This document shows positions 18,984-31,321 of a stretch of 64,000 nucleotides of DNA, in pieces (position 1 is the stretch's first letter; every line of letters starts with the position of its first letter). The notes below the pieces were generated by a model. That model saw only the letters and a list, made by a program, of their open reading frames with translations, was not told the origin of the DNA and searched no databases. This DNA is from Diogma glabrata (taxonomy: Eukaryota; Arthropoda; Insecta; Diptera; Cylindrotomidae). The DNA lies in assembly GCA_963693315.1 (NCBI GenBank), contig OY856187.1:74469394-74533393 (forward strand), written 5' to 3'. A program made the translations under genes and the position numbers.

Positions 18984-21900
18984 AAGAATATAAACTATAG
19001 TCGCCTTTTTATAAAAGATACCAAAAATAACCTTACATTTCTAATCGATACTGGCGCAGATCTCTCTGTTGTTCCATTTCGCAATTTTTTCACTTACAAT
19101 TGCCGAATAAACCCAGATCTTACATTGTCAGCTGCCAATGGCACTATAATAAACACATATGGTAGCAAATTACTTCAGGTAAATATTGGACTAAAACGAA
19201 CTTTTACTCATGCTTTTATACTAGCTGAAGTGAATCGTCCAATAATCGGGGCTGATTTCCTAGGTAAATTTGGACTCCTTGTCGATCTCAAACGTCAGAA
19301 GCTGATTGATCCAGCAACTCAGCTGTCAATCAATGCTTCAATGGTTCAAGTTGACACTCCAACTCCGATCCATTATACAATCGATAACGGGTACGGCACG
19401 CTCCTAAAGAAATTTCCTTCTTTAACAGCGCCTCCAAATTACAATTTACCGGTCAAACATAAGGTGGTACATCACATTGTTACCACTGGGCACTTGCCTG
19501 TATCAAGACCACGCAGATTAGACCCCATACGTCAAAAAGCTGCATTTATGGAATTTCAACATATGGTTGAATTAGGTATCTGTCGCCCTTCTGCTTCTTC
19601 TATTTCATGTCCGCTTCACATGGTCAAGAAAAAAGATCTCGATTGGAGACCATGTGGAGACTATCGCAGATTAAACGCGGTCACTATTCCTGATCGCTAT
19701 CCGATACCGCACATACAAAACTTTTCAATGAACTTGTATGGTTGCAAAATTTTCTCCAAGATAGATCTTGTCAGAGCTTATCATCTCATTCCGGTTGCGA
19801 ATGAAGATATTCATAAGACTGCAATTACCACTCCATTTGGCCTCTTCGAATTCACTCGAATGCCATTCGGCTTACGTAATGCTGCACAAACGTTTCAGCG
19901 TTTCATCAACGAAATCGTTCGAGATTTAGACTTCGTATTCGTCTATATCGACGATATCTTAGTGGCATCAATAAATGAGGAACAACACAAACTTCATCTG
20001 GAACAACTCTTCCAGAAACTTAGCGAGTTTGGTGTTCATATAAAGAGTTCAAAATGCGTCTTTGGAGTAAACACTCTCGAATTCCTCAGCCACACGATAA
20101 CACCTAATGGTATTCTGCCTTCTCAAGAACGAATTAATGCCATTACGGAGTTTCCAGCACCAACATCAATCAAACGTATTCAGCAATTCGTCGGTATGAT
20201 AAACTATTATCATAGATTCATACCGAAACTAGCTGAAACGCTCGCCCCAATTCATACTCACTTGGCCGCTTTACTAAAAAAGCCCAAGACTCTGAAAAAT
20301 TTTACTTGGCCAAACGAATGTCAACTCGCATTCACTAAGCTAAAAACTGAATTGGGAAATATCACGTTGTTAGTGCACCCACGTAACGATTCTAAATACA
20401 GTATCACTACGGATGCATCGAACATTGCTGTCGGAGCAGTGTTACAACAACGTAATAATGATTGTTGGGAACCGCTGGGATTTTTCTCGAAGAAACTTAC
20501 TGATGCTGAAATTAAGTATTCTGCATTCGATCGAGAGCTACTCGCAATTTACCTAGCTTTAAAACACTTCAGGTATTTTGTCGAAGGTCGTGAATTCACT
20601 ATATACACCGACCACAAGCCTCTCACACGTGCAATACAGTCTAAAACTGAACGAAATCCAAGGCAATCTCGCCATTTAGATTTCATAAGTCAATTTACTA
20701 CCGATATCCAACATGTGCAAGGTAAAGATAACACTGTCGCCGATGCATTATCTCGTGCATCCGACAGCGAAACTGCATCAGTTGAGACACACTTCAACTA
20801 CGATGCTATCATCGCCGCACAAAAAGCAGACTTAGAACTTCAGAATTTACTTTCTGGTTCCGTATGTCACGCTAGTTCATCAATGAAACTAGAGCTTTTT
20901 AAACTTCCAGGTTTCGAAATAGTATGCGAAACATCAACGGGTAACAATCGCCCATACATCGCAGAACCATTACGAAAATCTATCTTTAATGCTTTACACA
21001 ACTTGTCACATCCTGGTGTCAACGGTACACGTAAACTGATTACAGCTAGATATTTTTGGCCCAGTATTAATAAAGATATTAATCACTGGACAAAATCTTG
21101 TTTATCTTGCCAACGCTCTAAGGTCCAACGACACACAAAAAGTCCAAGTGGACAATTCGAAATGCCACAATCTCGATTCGAACACATCCATATAGATATC
21201 GTAGGACCGCTTCCTCCGTCTAATGGATGTTCTTATATTTTAACCTGCGTTGATCGATTCACTCGATGGCCAGAAGCTTTTACTATGTCTGACATGTCCG
21301 CTGCTACCATAGCTACGACATTTGTGAATAATTACGTATCACGATTCGGTGTTCCACTGCACATCACAACTGATCAGGGAACACAATTCGAGTCAAAACT
21401 TTTTTCTGAGTTAACGAAACTTTTAGGCTCTCATCGGATACGTACAACGGCCTACCACCCACAAGCGAACGGAATGGTAGAACGTTTTCATCGACAGCTA
21501 AAAGCTGCACTAATGGCCAGAGGCAACACTACTCAGTGGAGCTCCGAAATACCAATCATACTTTTAGGTATTCGAGCTACAGTGAAAGAAGATCTGAAGT
21601 GCTCACCCGCAGAACTTGTCTACGGACAAACACTGAAACTGCCCGGTGAATTCTTCGTTGAAAATCCTCTTTCACAGCTGCCTACTCATGATACAGTTAT
21701 TAATCAACTTCGCAATACAATGCAAAACCTAATTCCAACTGCTACACGGCAGAATAAACAAACTGATATTTTTGTCCCAAAATCACTAGACAACTGTGAC
21801 TATGTTTTCGTCAGGGTTGATAGGATTCGCACAGGACTACAAACTCCATATGAGGGTCCATACAAGGTCATACGCCGATTACGAAAACAGTTCGTAATAT

Positions 21901-22043
21901 CAATCAAAGGTAAACAACAATCTGTTTCTATCGATAGGTTAAAACCAGCGTATGGTATCTTGTGTACCGCTGATCACATCTCAGCTATTCGTACACGCAG
22001 AACTGTCCGTTTTGACGAACCAGCAAACCGGTTCGTATCATAA
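18945..22043 (+). CDS. Pol of the CsRn1-type element (PR-RT-RNase H-IN), intact
   Basis: About 1030 codons open from the frameshift site to TAA at 22041; the first ATG (19125) lies after the protease active site, so translation as Gag-Pol is expected. Domains in order: protease with [11 protein letters not shown] (about 19037-19070); RT with [24 protein letters not shown] and catalytic [11 protein letters not shown]; RNase H with [14 protein letters not shown] and [10 protein letters not shown]; integrase with an HHCC finger ([10 protein letters not shown] ... CLSCQRSK) and the D, D, E residues in [20 protein letters not shown] and [10 protein letters not shown]. All catalytic residues are present, with no stop or frameshift. 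With identical LTRs, the element looks mobilisation-competent by sequence. Confidence 0.96.
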   Translation, partial: PKLSGIAVEATDHKNINYSRLFIKDTKNNLTFLIDTGADLSVVPFRNFFTYNCRINPDLTLSAANGTIINTYGSKLLQVNIGLKRTFTHAFILAEVNRPIIGADFLGKFGLLVDLKRQKLIDPATQLSINASMVQVDTPTPIHYTIDNGYGTLLKKFPSLTAPPNYNLPVKHKVVHHIVTTGHLPVSRPRRLDPIRQKAAFMEFQHMVELGICRPSASSISCPLHMVKKKDLDWRPCGDYRRLNAVTIPDRYPIPHIQNFSMNLYGCKIFSKIDLVRAYHLIPVANEDIHKTAITTPFGLFEFTRMPFGLRNAAQTFQRFINEIVRDLDFVFVYIDDILVASINEEQHKLHLEQLFQKLSEFGVHIKSSKCVFGVNTLEFLSHTITPNGILPSQERINAITEFPAPTSIKRIQQFVGMINYYHRFIPKLAETLAPIHTHLAALLKKPKTLKNFTWPNECQLAFTKLKTELGNITLLVHPRNDSKYSITTDASNIAVGAVLQQRNNDCWEPLGFFSKKLTDAEIKYSAFDRELLAIYLALKHFRYFVEGREFTIYTDHKPLTRAIQSKTERNPRQSRHLDFISQFTTDIQHVQGKDNTVADALSRASDSETASVETHFNYDAIIAAQKADLELQNLLSGSVCHASSSMKLELFKLPGFEIVCETSTGNNRPYIAEPLRKSIFNALHNLSHPGVNGTRKLITARYFWPSINKDINHWTKSCLSCQRSKVQRHTKSPSGQFEMPQSRFEHIHIDIVGPLPPSNGCSYILTCVDRFTRWPEAFTMSDMSAATIATTFVNNYVSRFGVPLHITTDQGTQFESKLFSELTKLLGSHRIRTTAYHPQANGMVERFHRQLKAALMARGNTTQWSSEIPIILLGIRATVKEDLKCSPAELVYGQTLKLPGEFFVENPLSQLPTHDTVINQLRNTMQNLIPTATRQNKQTDIFVPKSLDNCDYVFVRVDRIRTGLQTPYEGPYKVIRRLRKQFVISIKGKQQSVSIDRLKPAYGILCTADHISAIRTRRTVRFDEPANRFVS

Positions 22044-22076
22044 CGCCATTATTTATTTCACCACGGAGTAATCATT

Positions 22077-22089
22077 TGGAAGGGGGTAC
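22077..22089 (+). other. Polypurine tract
   Basis: GGAAGGGGGTAC-type purine run immediately before the 3' LTR, the expected plus-strand priming site. Confidence 0.75.
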
Positions 22090-22469
22090 TGTAGCGACTC
22101 GAATATTAACTATTCCAGATGCGCTACTATATGAACGACATCACTTATGTCTCAATCCAAAATCGCAATCAAATAATCATAAAATAATATTGGAAGTCAA
22201 ATTACTTGTTTTATGTTTTAACACAAATACACAATCAAGACACAACCAAAATAAATTATTTTATATAATTGATAGGTATTGCTTATTTTCCAATCAATCA
22301 GTTTTAAGAAATTAAAAATAAAACATTGTTAATAATTACGTTCTGTATAAATAAATGTATAACAAAATTAATATTATATTTTGTTTAAATAATTAAAAAG
22401 ATCTGGTGAAGTCAGATGTGCCAAGAGTGAAAATAGATTCTGCAACCCCAGGGTTGACGGAAAACTATA
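22090..22469 (+). repeat. 3' LTR of the CsRn1-type element
   Basis: Identical in length and sequence to 16639-17018. Ends CTATA, followed by the CATT duplication. Confidence 0.95.
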
Positions 22470-23280
22470 CATTTATTACGTTGCCCTAAAAACTCGACGA
22501 TCACGCCATCCAGAGCTACAATATTTTTTGCACGCACGTTGGCATCTGTTTTTGACATCAATGATGATGAAATTATTAAAACACCTACCAATAATTCATA
22601 CATGTAAATTTTAACAGTACAAGAAGAACTTAATGTATTGCTTCAGAAAAATTAATCACCAAGAGTCTCCTGGACAAGACAATTTCATTAAAGGCTAAAT
22701 TTTCTGTATTTTCTCTGTTTTCTATCTCTCCATTCCACAGGCAGAAAATTTTCAGAAGATTTTTGATGCAATATTTACAATTAAACCAATATCTTTGGAT
22801 GTGAAAAGGGAAGGATAAATTAAATTTAGTCCTTTAAATTTGATCCTTTCTAATTAGATAGAATTCTTAAATTCTTAAATTAGATAATCCTTTAAGATAG
22901 AATGAAATGAACTTAATGTTAAGTTAACGTTAAGCTTACGTTCCGACTATAAATGCTCTAGTGCATTTTCATACATTTCTACCTTACGTTAAGTTAAAGT
23001 TACCGACTATAAATCGGGCATAAAACAAAAAAAAACAACATTAACAAATTTCTATGCTTATGTTTTTAGTGTTTTTATTTATATTTTTTCGGTGCCCCGT
23101 TGAATTACAAAGTGCCCTGATTTCTATTAAAGTTACTCAACCGTTACCCATCGTAACGATTCTAAAACAAAATCCGTTCTAAAAAAGCAAAGTCGACCGT
23201 TACAACTGACAAAAACAAGAAAACCGCTTTAGCGATTTAATAAATTGTTGTTTGTAAAAATAGGTTTCGTTAATGGTAAG
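22470..23280. other. Intergenic interval, right flank of the Gypsy insertion
   Basis: No gene supported. Two diverged copies of an ACGTTAAGTTAA...CGACTATAAAT block occur near 22915-22955 and 22980-23015. A short minus frame near 22470-22603 (VALDGVIVEFLGQRNK) is too short to assign. Confidence 0.4.
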
Positions 23281-24169
23281 ATCCGAAAGAACGATGGGTT
23301 CGATACATACATCGGAAGTGTGGCAAAAATCATTAAGTGTGTCAAAAAACAAATTTGCGTAGTTTTTGCTTAAAAATCAATTAGGTAAGGTGATAATGAA
23401 TATTAACTTAGAATGATGGAGAAATGGCCATGGTCAGAATCTGCATGTAAGACAAGGAGCTTAATTATTGTATTATAAGTTTGTCAAAAAAAATCGTTAA
23501 GTGTGTCAAAAGAATAATTTTCATACATTTTGTAACCCAATTTTTTTGACAAACATATAATCGGAAACATTAGATACTTAAAACTAATTCTTTGGATGCT
23601 ATTAAATGTAATTGAACATGAAATTTGATGTGAAGTATGTTTCTATCCGGCTTCAGCTACTCAGAACTAATAGGAACAGTTAGATAATATCATGCATGAT
23701 TAATCATGCTGATTAAATGTCGTTTTTTCACAAAAGTTGTAATTATTAGGGAGAGGTTTTTAAGAAATTTCTTGTGTGTTGCCGGGCTCCACCACTTCTA
23801 AATAATAGCAGCATCTAGAAAATATCAGGTTGTTCCAGATCAAATGTTCTTGTTTTTTACAAAAGTATAAATAAGTGAAAAGATGTATTTATGGTAAATG
23901 GAAAAGTATTGTGAGAAGTTTTTTGAGTGAATCCAGTTTTCGTCACTGCATGACAGGTTGCAAATATCAGCATGTTGTAGAATAAATGTCGTTTTTTTTC
24001 AAAACAAGTTGTTATCTTTAAAAAGAAGCATTTATGCTAAATGGAGAAGTTTTCTGGACTAATAGGAACAGTTGGACTAATAGGAAAATATCAGTTCGTG
24101 TTAGAGTAAATGTCGTATTTTCACAAAAGTTTTTATTATTGAAAACAAGTATTTATACTAAATAGAGAG
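23281..24169. repeat. Degenerate tandem array, about 130-bp unit, left part
   Basis: Units share AAATGTCGTTTTTTCACAAAA, then TTTATGCTAAATGGAGAAG, then TTTTCTGGACTAATAGGA. Boundaries such as 23889, 24030 and 24155 give a period near 130 bp. The array resumes at 27899 beyond the Penelope insertion. Related sequence lies inverted near 46.5 kb. Confidence 0.65.
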
Positions 24170-24200
24170 TCAAATCAGCCAAATAATCATTAACGATGTC

Positions 24201-24745
24201 ATGGAGTTCATACACATGAGAACACAAAAAATCGAGAACAAAACCACATCGCAACAAAATAAGAAAATTGAAAAGCTGTTACAACTTGAAAAGCTGTTAC
24301 AACAAAACGAGATCAGAGTATTACTAAACAATAAAATTAAAAGAAATATTAAATCAGGTAGCAAATTATACAGGAGTATGAAGAAACAATATAAACAGGA
24401 AAAAGTGACAATAAACAAAATCAAAGCAAAATTAAAAAAATAAAGCCATCATGACTAAAGCTGATAAAGGCAACACCGCAGTAATATTATATGAAGAAGA
24501 TTACATCACAAAATCACTAGAATTCATACACAACAATAACATCAGAAAATTAGATAAAGATCCTACAGAAGCATACAACAAAACAATAAATAGCACAATT
24601 AATCAATGCAATAACTTATTCAAAAACAAATTCAACAACCATCTCAAACAGATCAACCCAATCGCACCCGTATTCACAGGATTACATAAAATCCCTAAAA
24701 AAACACACCAATCAGACCACTGATAAACTTTACCACCGCTCCAAG
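24201..24745 (+). pseudogene. Penelope RT, N-terminal part
   Basis: The first piece is a Lys/Gln-rich N-terminal region. The second starts MTKADKGNTAVILYEEDY, matching KANKGNTLVIL of the copy at 5.3 kb, and runs through LHKIPKKTHQSDH to the PRPLIN...NFTTAPSYKL region. A stop at 24441 and a frame change near 24720 break the ORF before the hAT insertion cuts it at 24754. Confidence 0.85.
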
Positions 24746-25312
24746 TTACAAACTAGTGATTGCAAATTTGGGGCGATATTCTGAAACCGGGTTTTCCGTT
24801 TTACCTATAAAAAAAAGCCGGTTTCCGGTTTCAACTCGGGTTTTTTTTAAAATAAAATATATTAATTTGTACAAAATGCTTACCAGAGTTTAAAAAACCA
24901 TAATTTAAACAAAATCTATTCAAGTTTATTTTACGTTTATTTCAAATACAAATAATAAATAATTCACTCAAAAATAAAATAATAAAACACAAATATTTTT
25001 ATAAGAAACAAAATAATAATATAATTATTTATTTTTCTGTTTTAAAAAGTGTGATCGCATTAAACACAACGTATCGTGTTATCAGCTAGACGTGATTTTT
25101 GTGCATATAATTCCTGACGTCGAAAATGCTCTTTCTGATTCCTCGCTTGTCGGGGGAATCGACAGAAGAAAATTGTACACTTTCTCGAGTTCTTCCGGGC
25201 CTCTGATCCCATTAGATTCGATCAGGGTCAACTAACGGCGAACCTTCGTTTTTAGACTAATATCATTTCGTCTTTTGTCTGTGGTTGAACACTTAATTGA
25301 TTGTCGATAGCT

Positions 25313-25498
25313 TTAACATAACACTTTGTATTTGTTATGTAGATAATGCAAAAAGCTAGATAAATCAGTTCGTCTTTCTTTAATGCGGCACATGAGCTCC
25401 ATTTTCATATCAATTGCCAGCTGGCCACTATGTTTGTCCAAATGTGACAGCATAAAGTTGAAGATCGCGTCGGCAGTCAGAAGACATCTTGCAGGCAA
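25313..25498 (-). pseudogene. hAT transposase fragment (probable)
   Basis: A 61-codon minus-strand frame with FNFMLSHLDKHSGQLAIDMK and IKERRTDLSSFLHYLHN. It resembles the middle region of hAT-family transposases, where such helical LL-rich segments precede the dimerisation domain. Its place inside an element with hAT ends supports the call. Too short and too diverged to be functional; similarity is judged by eye. Confidence 0.5.
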
Positions 25499-25875
25499 AG
25501 TGACTCGACTCCCAATTTCATTGGTAACAGAACAGCAATATTTAATAAATACAGTTAATTAATACAGTTAAGATAGTTAATTAGTTAATCAGCTAAAATA
25601 TAGTTAATTAGTTAAAATTGTTAATAAATACAGTTAAGTTAGTTAATAAATACAGCAATACGTAATAAATGAAAAAGAAATGATAATTTTAATCATTGAA
25701 TGACGAATTGATGAACACTGAGAGGAAAATACTTCTTTATTTTTTAAACTATTTCACTTGTGTGTGAGTGATATATATGCATTTATTTTTAAAACAATAT
25801 ATGTACTCGTTCGTATTCGTATATGTAATAAAACATTAATAAAAAAGTGTCTAAAATCAAACCCAATACTAATAT

Positions 25876-25935
25876 AACCGACCAAGTGGCACAATTGTTA
25901 AAGCTGTGGCGCCTAGATCGGAAGGTTCTAAAACA
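25876..25935 (+). other. tRNA-like remnant
   Basis: GACCAAGTGGCACAATTG resembles a polymerase III A box and GGAAGGTTCTAAAACAG a decayed B box, at tRNA-like spacing (about 40 bp). No cloverleaf can be drawn with confidence. It could be a fragment of a tRNA-derived SINE. Confidence 0.25.
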
Positions 25936-26263
25936 GGTAATCTTTTATATTTAGTGGTATCTGCGCATAAAAAAATGACTCTGACTTTTTAAAATGTCGT
26001 CGGTTTTTAATATAATCCATGAAGTCGCATATACAGAAAGAAACAATGATGTAGGTATCCCGACATTCTACCAAATTCGACAGACCAACCGACAAACACA
26101 CGATATATTTATAATTTCTCATATGATTTATACTATTGTTTTGTTTTCATCATTTTTTGTTAATAATAAAACCGGTTTTTAAGGGTAATACAACCCGGTT
26201 TTTCGAAGAAAAAAAACGGTTTTTCGAATACCAAAAACCCGGGTTGCAATCACTATTACAAAC

Positions 26264-27617
26264 TATCGCTAAAATTAGAAAAAGTAATAAAAAACAATAT
26301 GAACATCAAGAACAACCATAGCATCAACAACCACACTGAATTTATCCAAAAAGTGACAAACATACAAATAGAACAAGGCTACACAATGTTATCACTAGAT
26401 GTCACGAACATATATACCAATATTCCTGTCGAAAAAGCCATAGAATTAACCGTCAAACAACTAAAAGATCACAACAAACTAACCAACAACAAAATCTACG
26501 AAATAAAACAACCATACTTGCACAAAATTATTTCTCGTTTAACAACGAGTATTACTCACAAGATCAAGGATTAGCCATGGGTTCACCACTGTCGGGATTG
26601 ATGGCCGAAATATTTTTAAATTACTATGAAAATAAATTTATATGCAGTCCAGAGTACAACAAACAACACAACAAGATTATATCATATAGCAGATATGTAG
26701 ACGATACTTTCGTGATATACAAAGGCAATAAAAGACAAATTAAAACATTCTGCAACAATATCAATAAAATAGATAAAAGAATCCAGTTCACTTGTGAAAT
26801 CGAGGACAACAATAAAATTAATTTTTTGGACCTAAACATCATCAAAAATAAAGATAGACTTCAATTTAGTATATATAGAAAACCAACTACAAGTGACGTC
26901 ACGATACACGCTACCTCACACCATCCACAAGAACACAAAATAGCAGCATATAACAGCTTCGTCCACCGTCAACTCACCATACCAATGAACAAGCAGGATT
27001 ACAACCAAGAAATTAGGACTATCAAAATCGCATCAGCCAATGGATATGACACCAAGATGATAGATAAATTAATAAAAAAACAAAAAAAGAAAACGAACAG
27101 CCTCTCAAAATTGTTAAAAACCGAAGATAAAAACAACACACAATACATATCAGCCGAATACCCCAACTTCATACCACATGACATCAAAAATCTCTTCAGA
27201 AAATACAATTACAAAGTCTCATTCAAAACAAACAACAACATCAAAAATAAATTAAAGAACAATTCAGAAATAGACAATAAAAATTCCACCGGCATCTACA
27301 AATTAAAATGCAACACCTGCGAAAAATTCTACATAGGCCAATCAGGTAGAAAACTAATAAAAAGGTATAAGGAACACCTACCTAGCAACAATACCAACAA
27401 AAACCAATCAAACTTTGCAGCCCATCTAATTGAACTGAACAACACACACACAAACAATTTTGAAGTAGACGTCGAAGTACTAAAAAAATGTCAAAAAGGC
27501 AAGCTTATGGACACCATCGAAGAATTCCATATATACAAACCATCAAAAAGAGACAACAACATATTGTTAAATGACAAACTAACCATAAAAACAACGAACT
27601 CTACGAAACGGCAATAA
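26264..27617 (+). pseudogene. Penelope RT core and GIY-YIG endonuclease
   Basis: After the hAT insertion the frame resumes with the RT: MLSLDVTNIYTNIPVEKA (motif A), then a one-base frameshift near 26515-26525. QNYFSFNNEYYSQDQGLAMG continues in the 26577 frame with GSPLSG, the catalytic SRYVDD and INFLDLN. The C-terminal part (about 27290-27560) has the GIY-YIG nuclease: GIYKLKCNTCEKFYIGQSGR, KRYKEH, and E in TIEEFHIYK. RT plus GIY-YIG is diagnostic for Penelope-like elements. The 27617 stop is a natural end; about 280 bp of 3' sequence follows before the 11-bp repeat. Confidence 0.93.
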
Positions 27618-27898
27618 AATAAATTCAAATCTAATCCTTCACCACAATAAATAATTTTCGTAATATTAAGTTTAGTTTTAACTCTCCTATTGATAATGAC
27701 AGTAAATTTGTCGAAACGCGATTAGGATAATTATATTTTTATTTTATTTTATTTTATACAATAATAATAAAAATTATAAATAAATACGTCACTTGACGAA
27801 AAAATTTAATATTTGTATTTTATAAAAATAATTATCAGTGACGCGAAAAACAAAAGAACACTCCAAATGGCCAACAACCATCCAGGAAACAACAATTT

Positions 27899-28090
27899 TA
27901 AATAGAGAGGTTTTCTGGACTAATAGGAGTAGCTGGGTTAGAAATATGAATTTGGTTCATATTAAATGTTGTTTTTCCATAACAGAATTATCGAAACGAA
28001 GAGTTACGCTAAAGGAAGAGGTTTTCTGTACAAATAGAAGCAGTTGGGTTGAAAAATATGAGCTCGCGTCAGTTGTTTTTTGAACAACTC
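27899..28090. repeat. Degenerate tandem array, right part
   Basis: Continues the array at 23281-24169: AAATAGAGAGGTTTTCTGGA and a second unit AAAGGAAGAGGTTTTCTG about 110 bp on. Each is followed by an AATATGA...AAATGTTGTTTTT-like part. An 81-codon ORF here is a by-product. Confidence 0.65.
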
Positions 28091-28445
28091 CTTAGACTTA
28101 ATTTCTTTTATTATGTTAGTTAATGATCTATTTCAATTTCGAGGCAACGCGTTGATGTTTCGTTTTAGTTTAGTATTACATTTCTAAACAGAAATAAAAT
28201 ACTTGTACTTTTGTAAAGAGTTTTATTTCTTATATACATTTCTGTCCAAAACTATAGCAATGTATGTATGTAAAACTATATAAAAACACTTAACATAGAC
28301 CGAAGTCTTGATATCTCAGAGCCTTGAGATTTCAGCCTCTTCATATTTAAAATGTGTTTTTAAAGACAAAACAAAATGATAATTTTATTTGCAAAAGCAA
28401 TCCTCAACATTATATTCTAATTACTTCTTGGTTTTCACAAACAAT
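28091..28445. other. Interval between tandem array and BBS7 3' end
   Basis: No ORF supported. The stretch near 28296-28345 (GACCGAAGTCTTGATATC ... CTTGAGATTTC) recurs inverted near 46015-46065. The BBS7 poly(A) signal should lie here; none is clearly best. Confidence 0.45.
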
Positions 28446-31107
28446 TTATGGAATAAATTCATCTGTTAATTTCCCACCATAAAATTTAACAAGCTCCTCA
28501 TAGTTATAATTATCCAATAATTCAATTAAATCTGGTATTTTATTTTTCACATTAGAACCTTTCAGTTTGTATCGATCAATATACAGGTCTGTCATCAATC
28601 CATACAAACGGTCTAATAATGTTTTTTCAATTTTATATTTTTCGATAATTTCTTTTTTATTATTTAGAATTTCTTTAAATTCATTCCCAAGTGTCATCCA
28701 TTCTTCATCATTTCTTATATCTAGATCATTTAGTGATTGCAATATTTTGTAATCCTTATTTAATTTCAAATGGTATAATAATTTTGGTTCGAGTAATTTA
28801 ATTATATACGATAAACTGTTATCGTTTATATTTGTTGTAATTTCAAGTTTGATCCGTTTTTTCGTTGCTTCTTTTGTAACTATATCTTTAAGAATTGAAA
28901 TTGTTGAAATGTTGTCACTTTTAAATTCTGCATTTCCTTTGCTGGCAATTTTCAACATAAAATGATTAGAACTAAAGTTTTAAAATAGGTAAGAGATTTA
29001 CTCACCTGTACTCACACTTCAACATAGTTGAAATGAATACATTCAAAAATGTATACGAACAGTGGTCACTACTCTCCATTTTTTCTGGAATCTCTGGTAA
29101 ACAGTAACGTAACCAACTATGCATTTCACCTTGACTGAAATTTCCCTTTAATACTAACTGATTTAATGGGCGTGTATTGTCGAAATTGTAGATAATCATG
29201 TGCAAAGATAATGGTGGAATTGTGTATTTTTTTAGTTGACAACATTTTGGTTGAAGAACTGGTGTAATGTAAGCTTGCAATATTCCATGTTGTCCTTCAA
29301 TGGTTCTTAGTTTTAAATCAATTCGATTTGTGTTGATTTGACATCGATATGTTGCGAGGAGATAATTTCCTGCAAGTGGATCACATTCGCTAAAACTAAC
29401 AACTGCGTTATTTTTTTCAGTATCTAATAGATCAAGTGGAACATCGCTTTGAAGTAAAATGTTTTCGATTGATGCTGGTACTTCGATAGATAGGATATAT
29501 GATGCATCTTCCTTACATAATATCATCTAAAATTAAATTTGAGATCTTAATAGACTAAAGATATCTATAAACGAACAATAATTTATGCAAACCGAATCAT
29601 TAACAGCTAAAATTGGTATTGCTGATAGTCCTGATGATAATGCTTGTGTTGACATTTGATACTTTTCTCGTTCTTTGGATACATTTTTCTCCAACTCTTG
29701 TATTTCGTCTTTTAATCGATTTATTTTATTTGACGTTATATCATTCGAATAGTTATTATTATTGTGTAACCCGATCGATTCTTTGTTATTCAGAGAGGTT
29801 TGATAGTTATCACCTAAGCTATTTCCAATGCATTGTGTGGTTAAACCAAACAAACGTCCAGTGTAAGTACAAACAATAACTTCATTATAGCCATTTGCAC
29901 CAACACACCCACCTTGGATACTTGAAATACTTTCATTGAAACAATCACGAAAAATTTGTTGTGGTTCTATTTCAATTTCATTCGGATCATCTGAATTCAT
30001 TGTGTATACTTGAACAACTCCATCTCGCCGACCAATTAGTAACTCTAAGCGGCCATCATCAGATAGATCAAACGTGTCCAAACAAGTAACAGCACTTATG
30101 TTATTTTTATCGTTGACTAAAACTTCTTGTTTGCTATCATTACCGAGTAATGGTATCCGAAAAAGTATAACTTTCCCATCCGCAAAACCACATAAAAGTT
30201 TGCCTCCAAGCGATTTTTTTGGGACATGTAAGACAGTAGGGACACTGTCTAGCTCAATAGATTGCCGGACACGACAGTGTTCTAGCAATCGTAATACACG
30301 ACCAGAACATGCAAGTGCTGTTACGATGCGACTTGTCTGTAAATATAATAAAATAACACAAGTTAGTATTTGCACGTTAGTGTTAATGGTATAAGAAATA
30401 TCTAGATTCGCAACTGGTTAATGCCCTGAATTTTATATTTTAAATGATGGAGTTTAAGTAAAACATATCAAACTTGTTTATCACCCTGGATTGCTTTGAG
30501 ATACTCAACCCCGAACTATTGGTGGAACTCCCAAATCTAGCTGTTTAAATGAAATCATTTAATCCAAAACTTACGTTATTCGGACATAATGAAACACAAT
30601 CAACAATAGTATCACCACATAAGTACGACCCTGTATCCTTACAATCTTTATAATGATTGTAGACATGATTCCCACAAACAATTAAATCCGCCCCTATAAC
30701 AAACATTGATTTTATTGTTTCCGTTAAGTTTGTGTCAAATGATAAAAAAAATTTTCCTTTTTTATTATATCCACGAATCTTATTTTCACTTGAAATAAAA
30801 ATTTTATCTGGTATTGTTCCAGGTGCTCCACCTAACTGCAATGATGTCGTTTTATTTCCGGGCAATGTTTTAAATTGTATTTGAATTTCATCTTTTTTTA
30901 TTGAAAATACTTGAAGAACACCATCTTGATCACTGACAGCAATCTAAATATTTAAAATACAATTAAATGCTTGAGAAAATTCATTTATTTGTTTTTAGAA
31001 TTTACCTTTTGCTGATGTTTGTTGCCATTCGATGGCAATAATTTTAAACAGTTTGGTAATGTTATACCAACGATTGTGTAATCAACGCGAGTTAATTCTA
31101 GCTCCAT
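28446..31107 (-). CDS. BBS7: BBS7, BBSome subunit
   Basis: Five exons on the minus strand: 31107-31006, 30943-30575, 30336-29593, 29526-29006, 28941-28446. All introns are GT-AG and every join keeps phase, giving 743 residues against about 715 in vertebrates. The N-terminal half is the beta-propeller (KTLPGN...LGGAPGTIPDKIFIS, IRGYNKKGKFFLSF, then SISSIQGGCVGANGYNEV). A short coiled coil (about 364-386, INRLKDEIQELEKNVSKE) follows, then the appendage/platform region with LLQSDVPLDLLDTEKNNAVV and FKSDNISTISILKD, and a helical C-terminus. BBS7 is part of the BBSome that moves membrane proteins in cilia; in insects that means sensory neurons and sperm. Exon 3 ends at an unusual GTTTGC donor. No lesion seen; residues 345-362 hold an Asn-rich insertion. 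Confidence 0.96.
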
Positions 31108-31321
31108 ATTTTAATTTTTATTTGTTGTTGTTCAGTATTTTGTGTTGGGTATAATTCGTTGCTATGAGATTAAAAATGTGAGATACACATTGTTATGCGT
31201 ACTATCAAATTTGTTTGAATTCAACTATAGTAAAAAATAGAAGCGTGAAAAATTTGAATTATTTTCAAAACACAGCAAATAATTCTTATTAAAACTGATA
31301 TAGTTAAAGAGTCATCCTCCT

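Larger units (their letters stand above)
16639..22469 (+). mobile_element. Intact Ty3/Gypsy LTR retrotransposon, CsRn1 type
   Basis: Complete element of 5831 bp flanked by the 4-bp target duplication CATT (16635-16638 and 22470-22473). It has two 380-bp LTRs, a tRNA-Trp-like primer site, gag, pol in the -1 frame, and a purine tract before the 3' LTR. The LTRs are base-for-base identical by my reading, so insertion is recent. CsRn1 assignment rests on the primer site, the unusual CHCC Gag finger and the 4-bp duplication, all typical of that clade. Confidence 0.95.
24754..26255. mobile_element. hAT-type DNA transposon inserted in the Penelope element
   Basis: 1502 bp, bounded by a perfect 12-bp inverted repeat: TAGTGATTGCAA at the left, TTGCAATCACTA at the right. 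It is flanked by the 8-bp target duplication TTACAAAC (24746-24753 and 26256-26263), the hAT hallmark. Subterminal CCGG words set in A/T runs occur at both ends. Excising the element and one duplication joins Penelope frames as TAPSYKLSLKLEK. Only a short transposase relic remains inside. Confidence 0.9.
24170..27898 (+). mobile_element. Penelope-like element copy 2, interrupted by a hAT element
   Basis: Flanked by an 11-bp direct repeat TAAATAGAGAG (24159-24169 and 27899-27909). Removing the insert and one repeat regenerates an ordinary unit of the surrounding tandem array. Coding pieces: 24201-24443, 24451-24745, then, after the hAT element, 26264-26574 and 26577-27617. Stops and frame changes separate the pieces, so the copy is dead. 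Confidence 0.85.
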
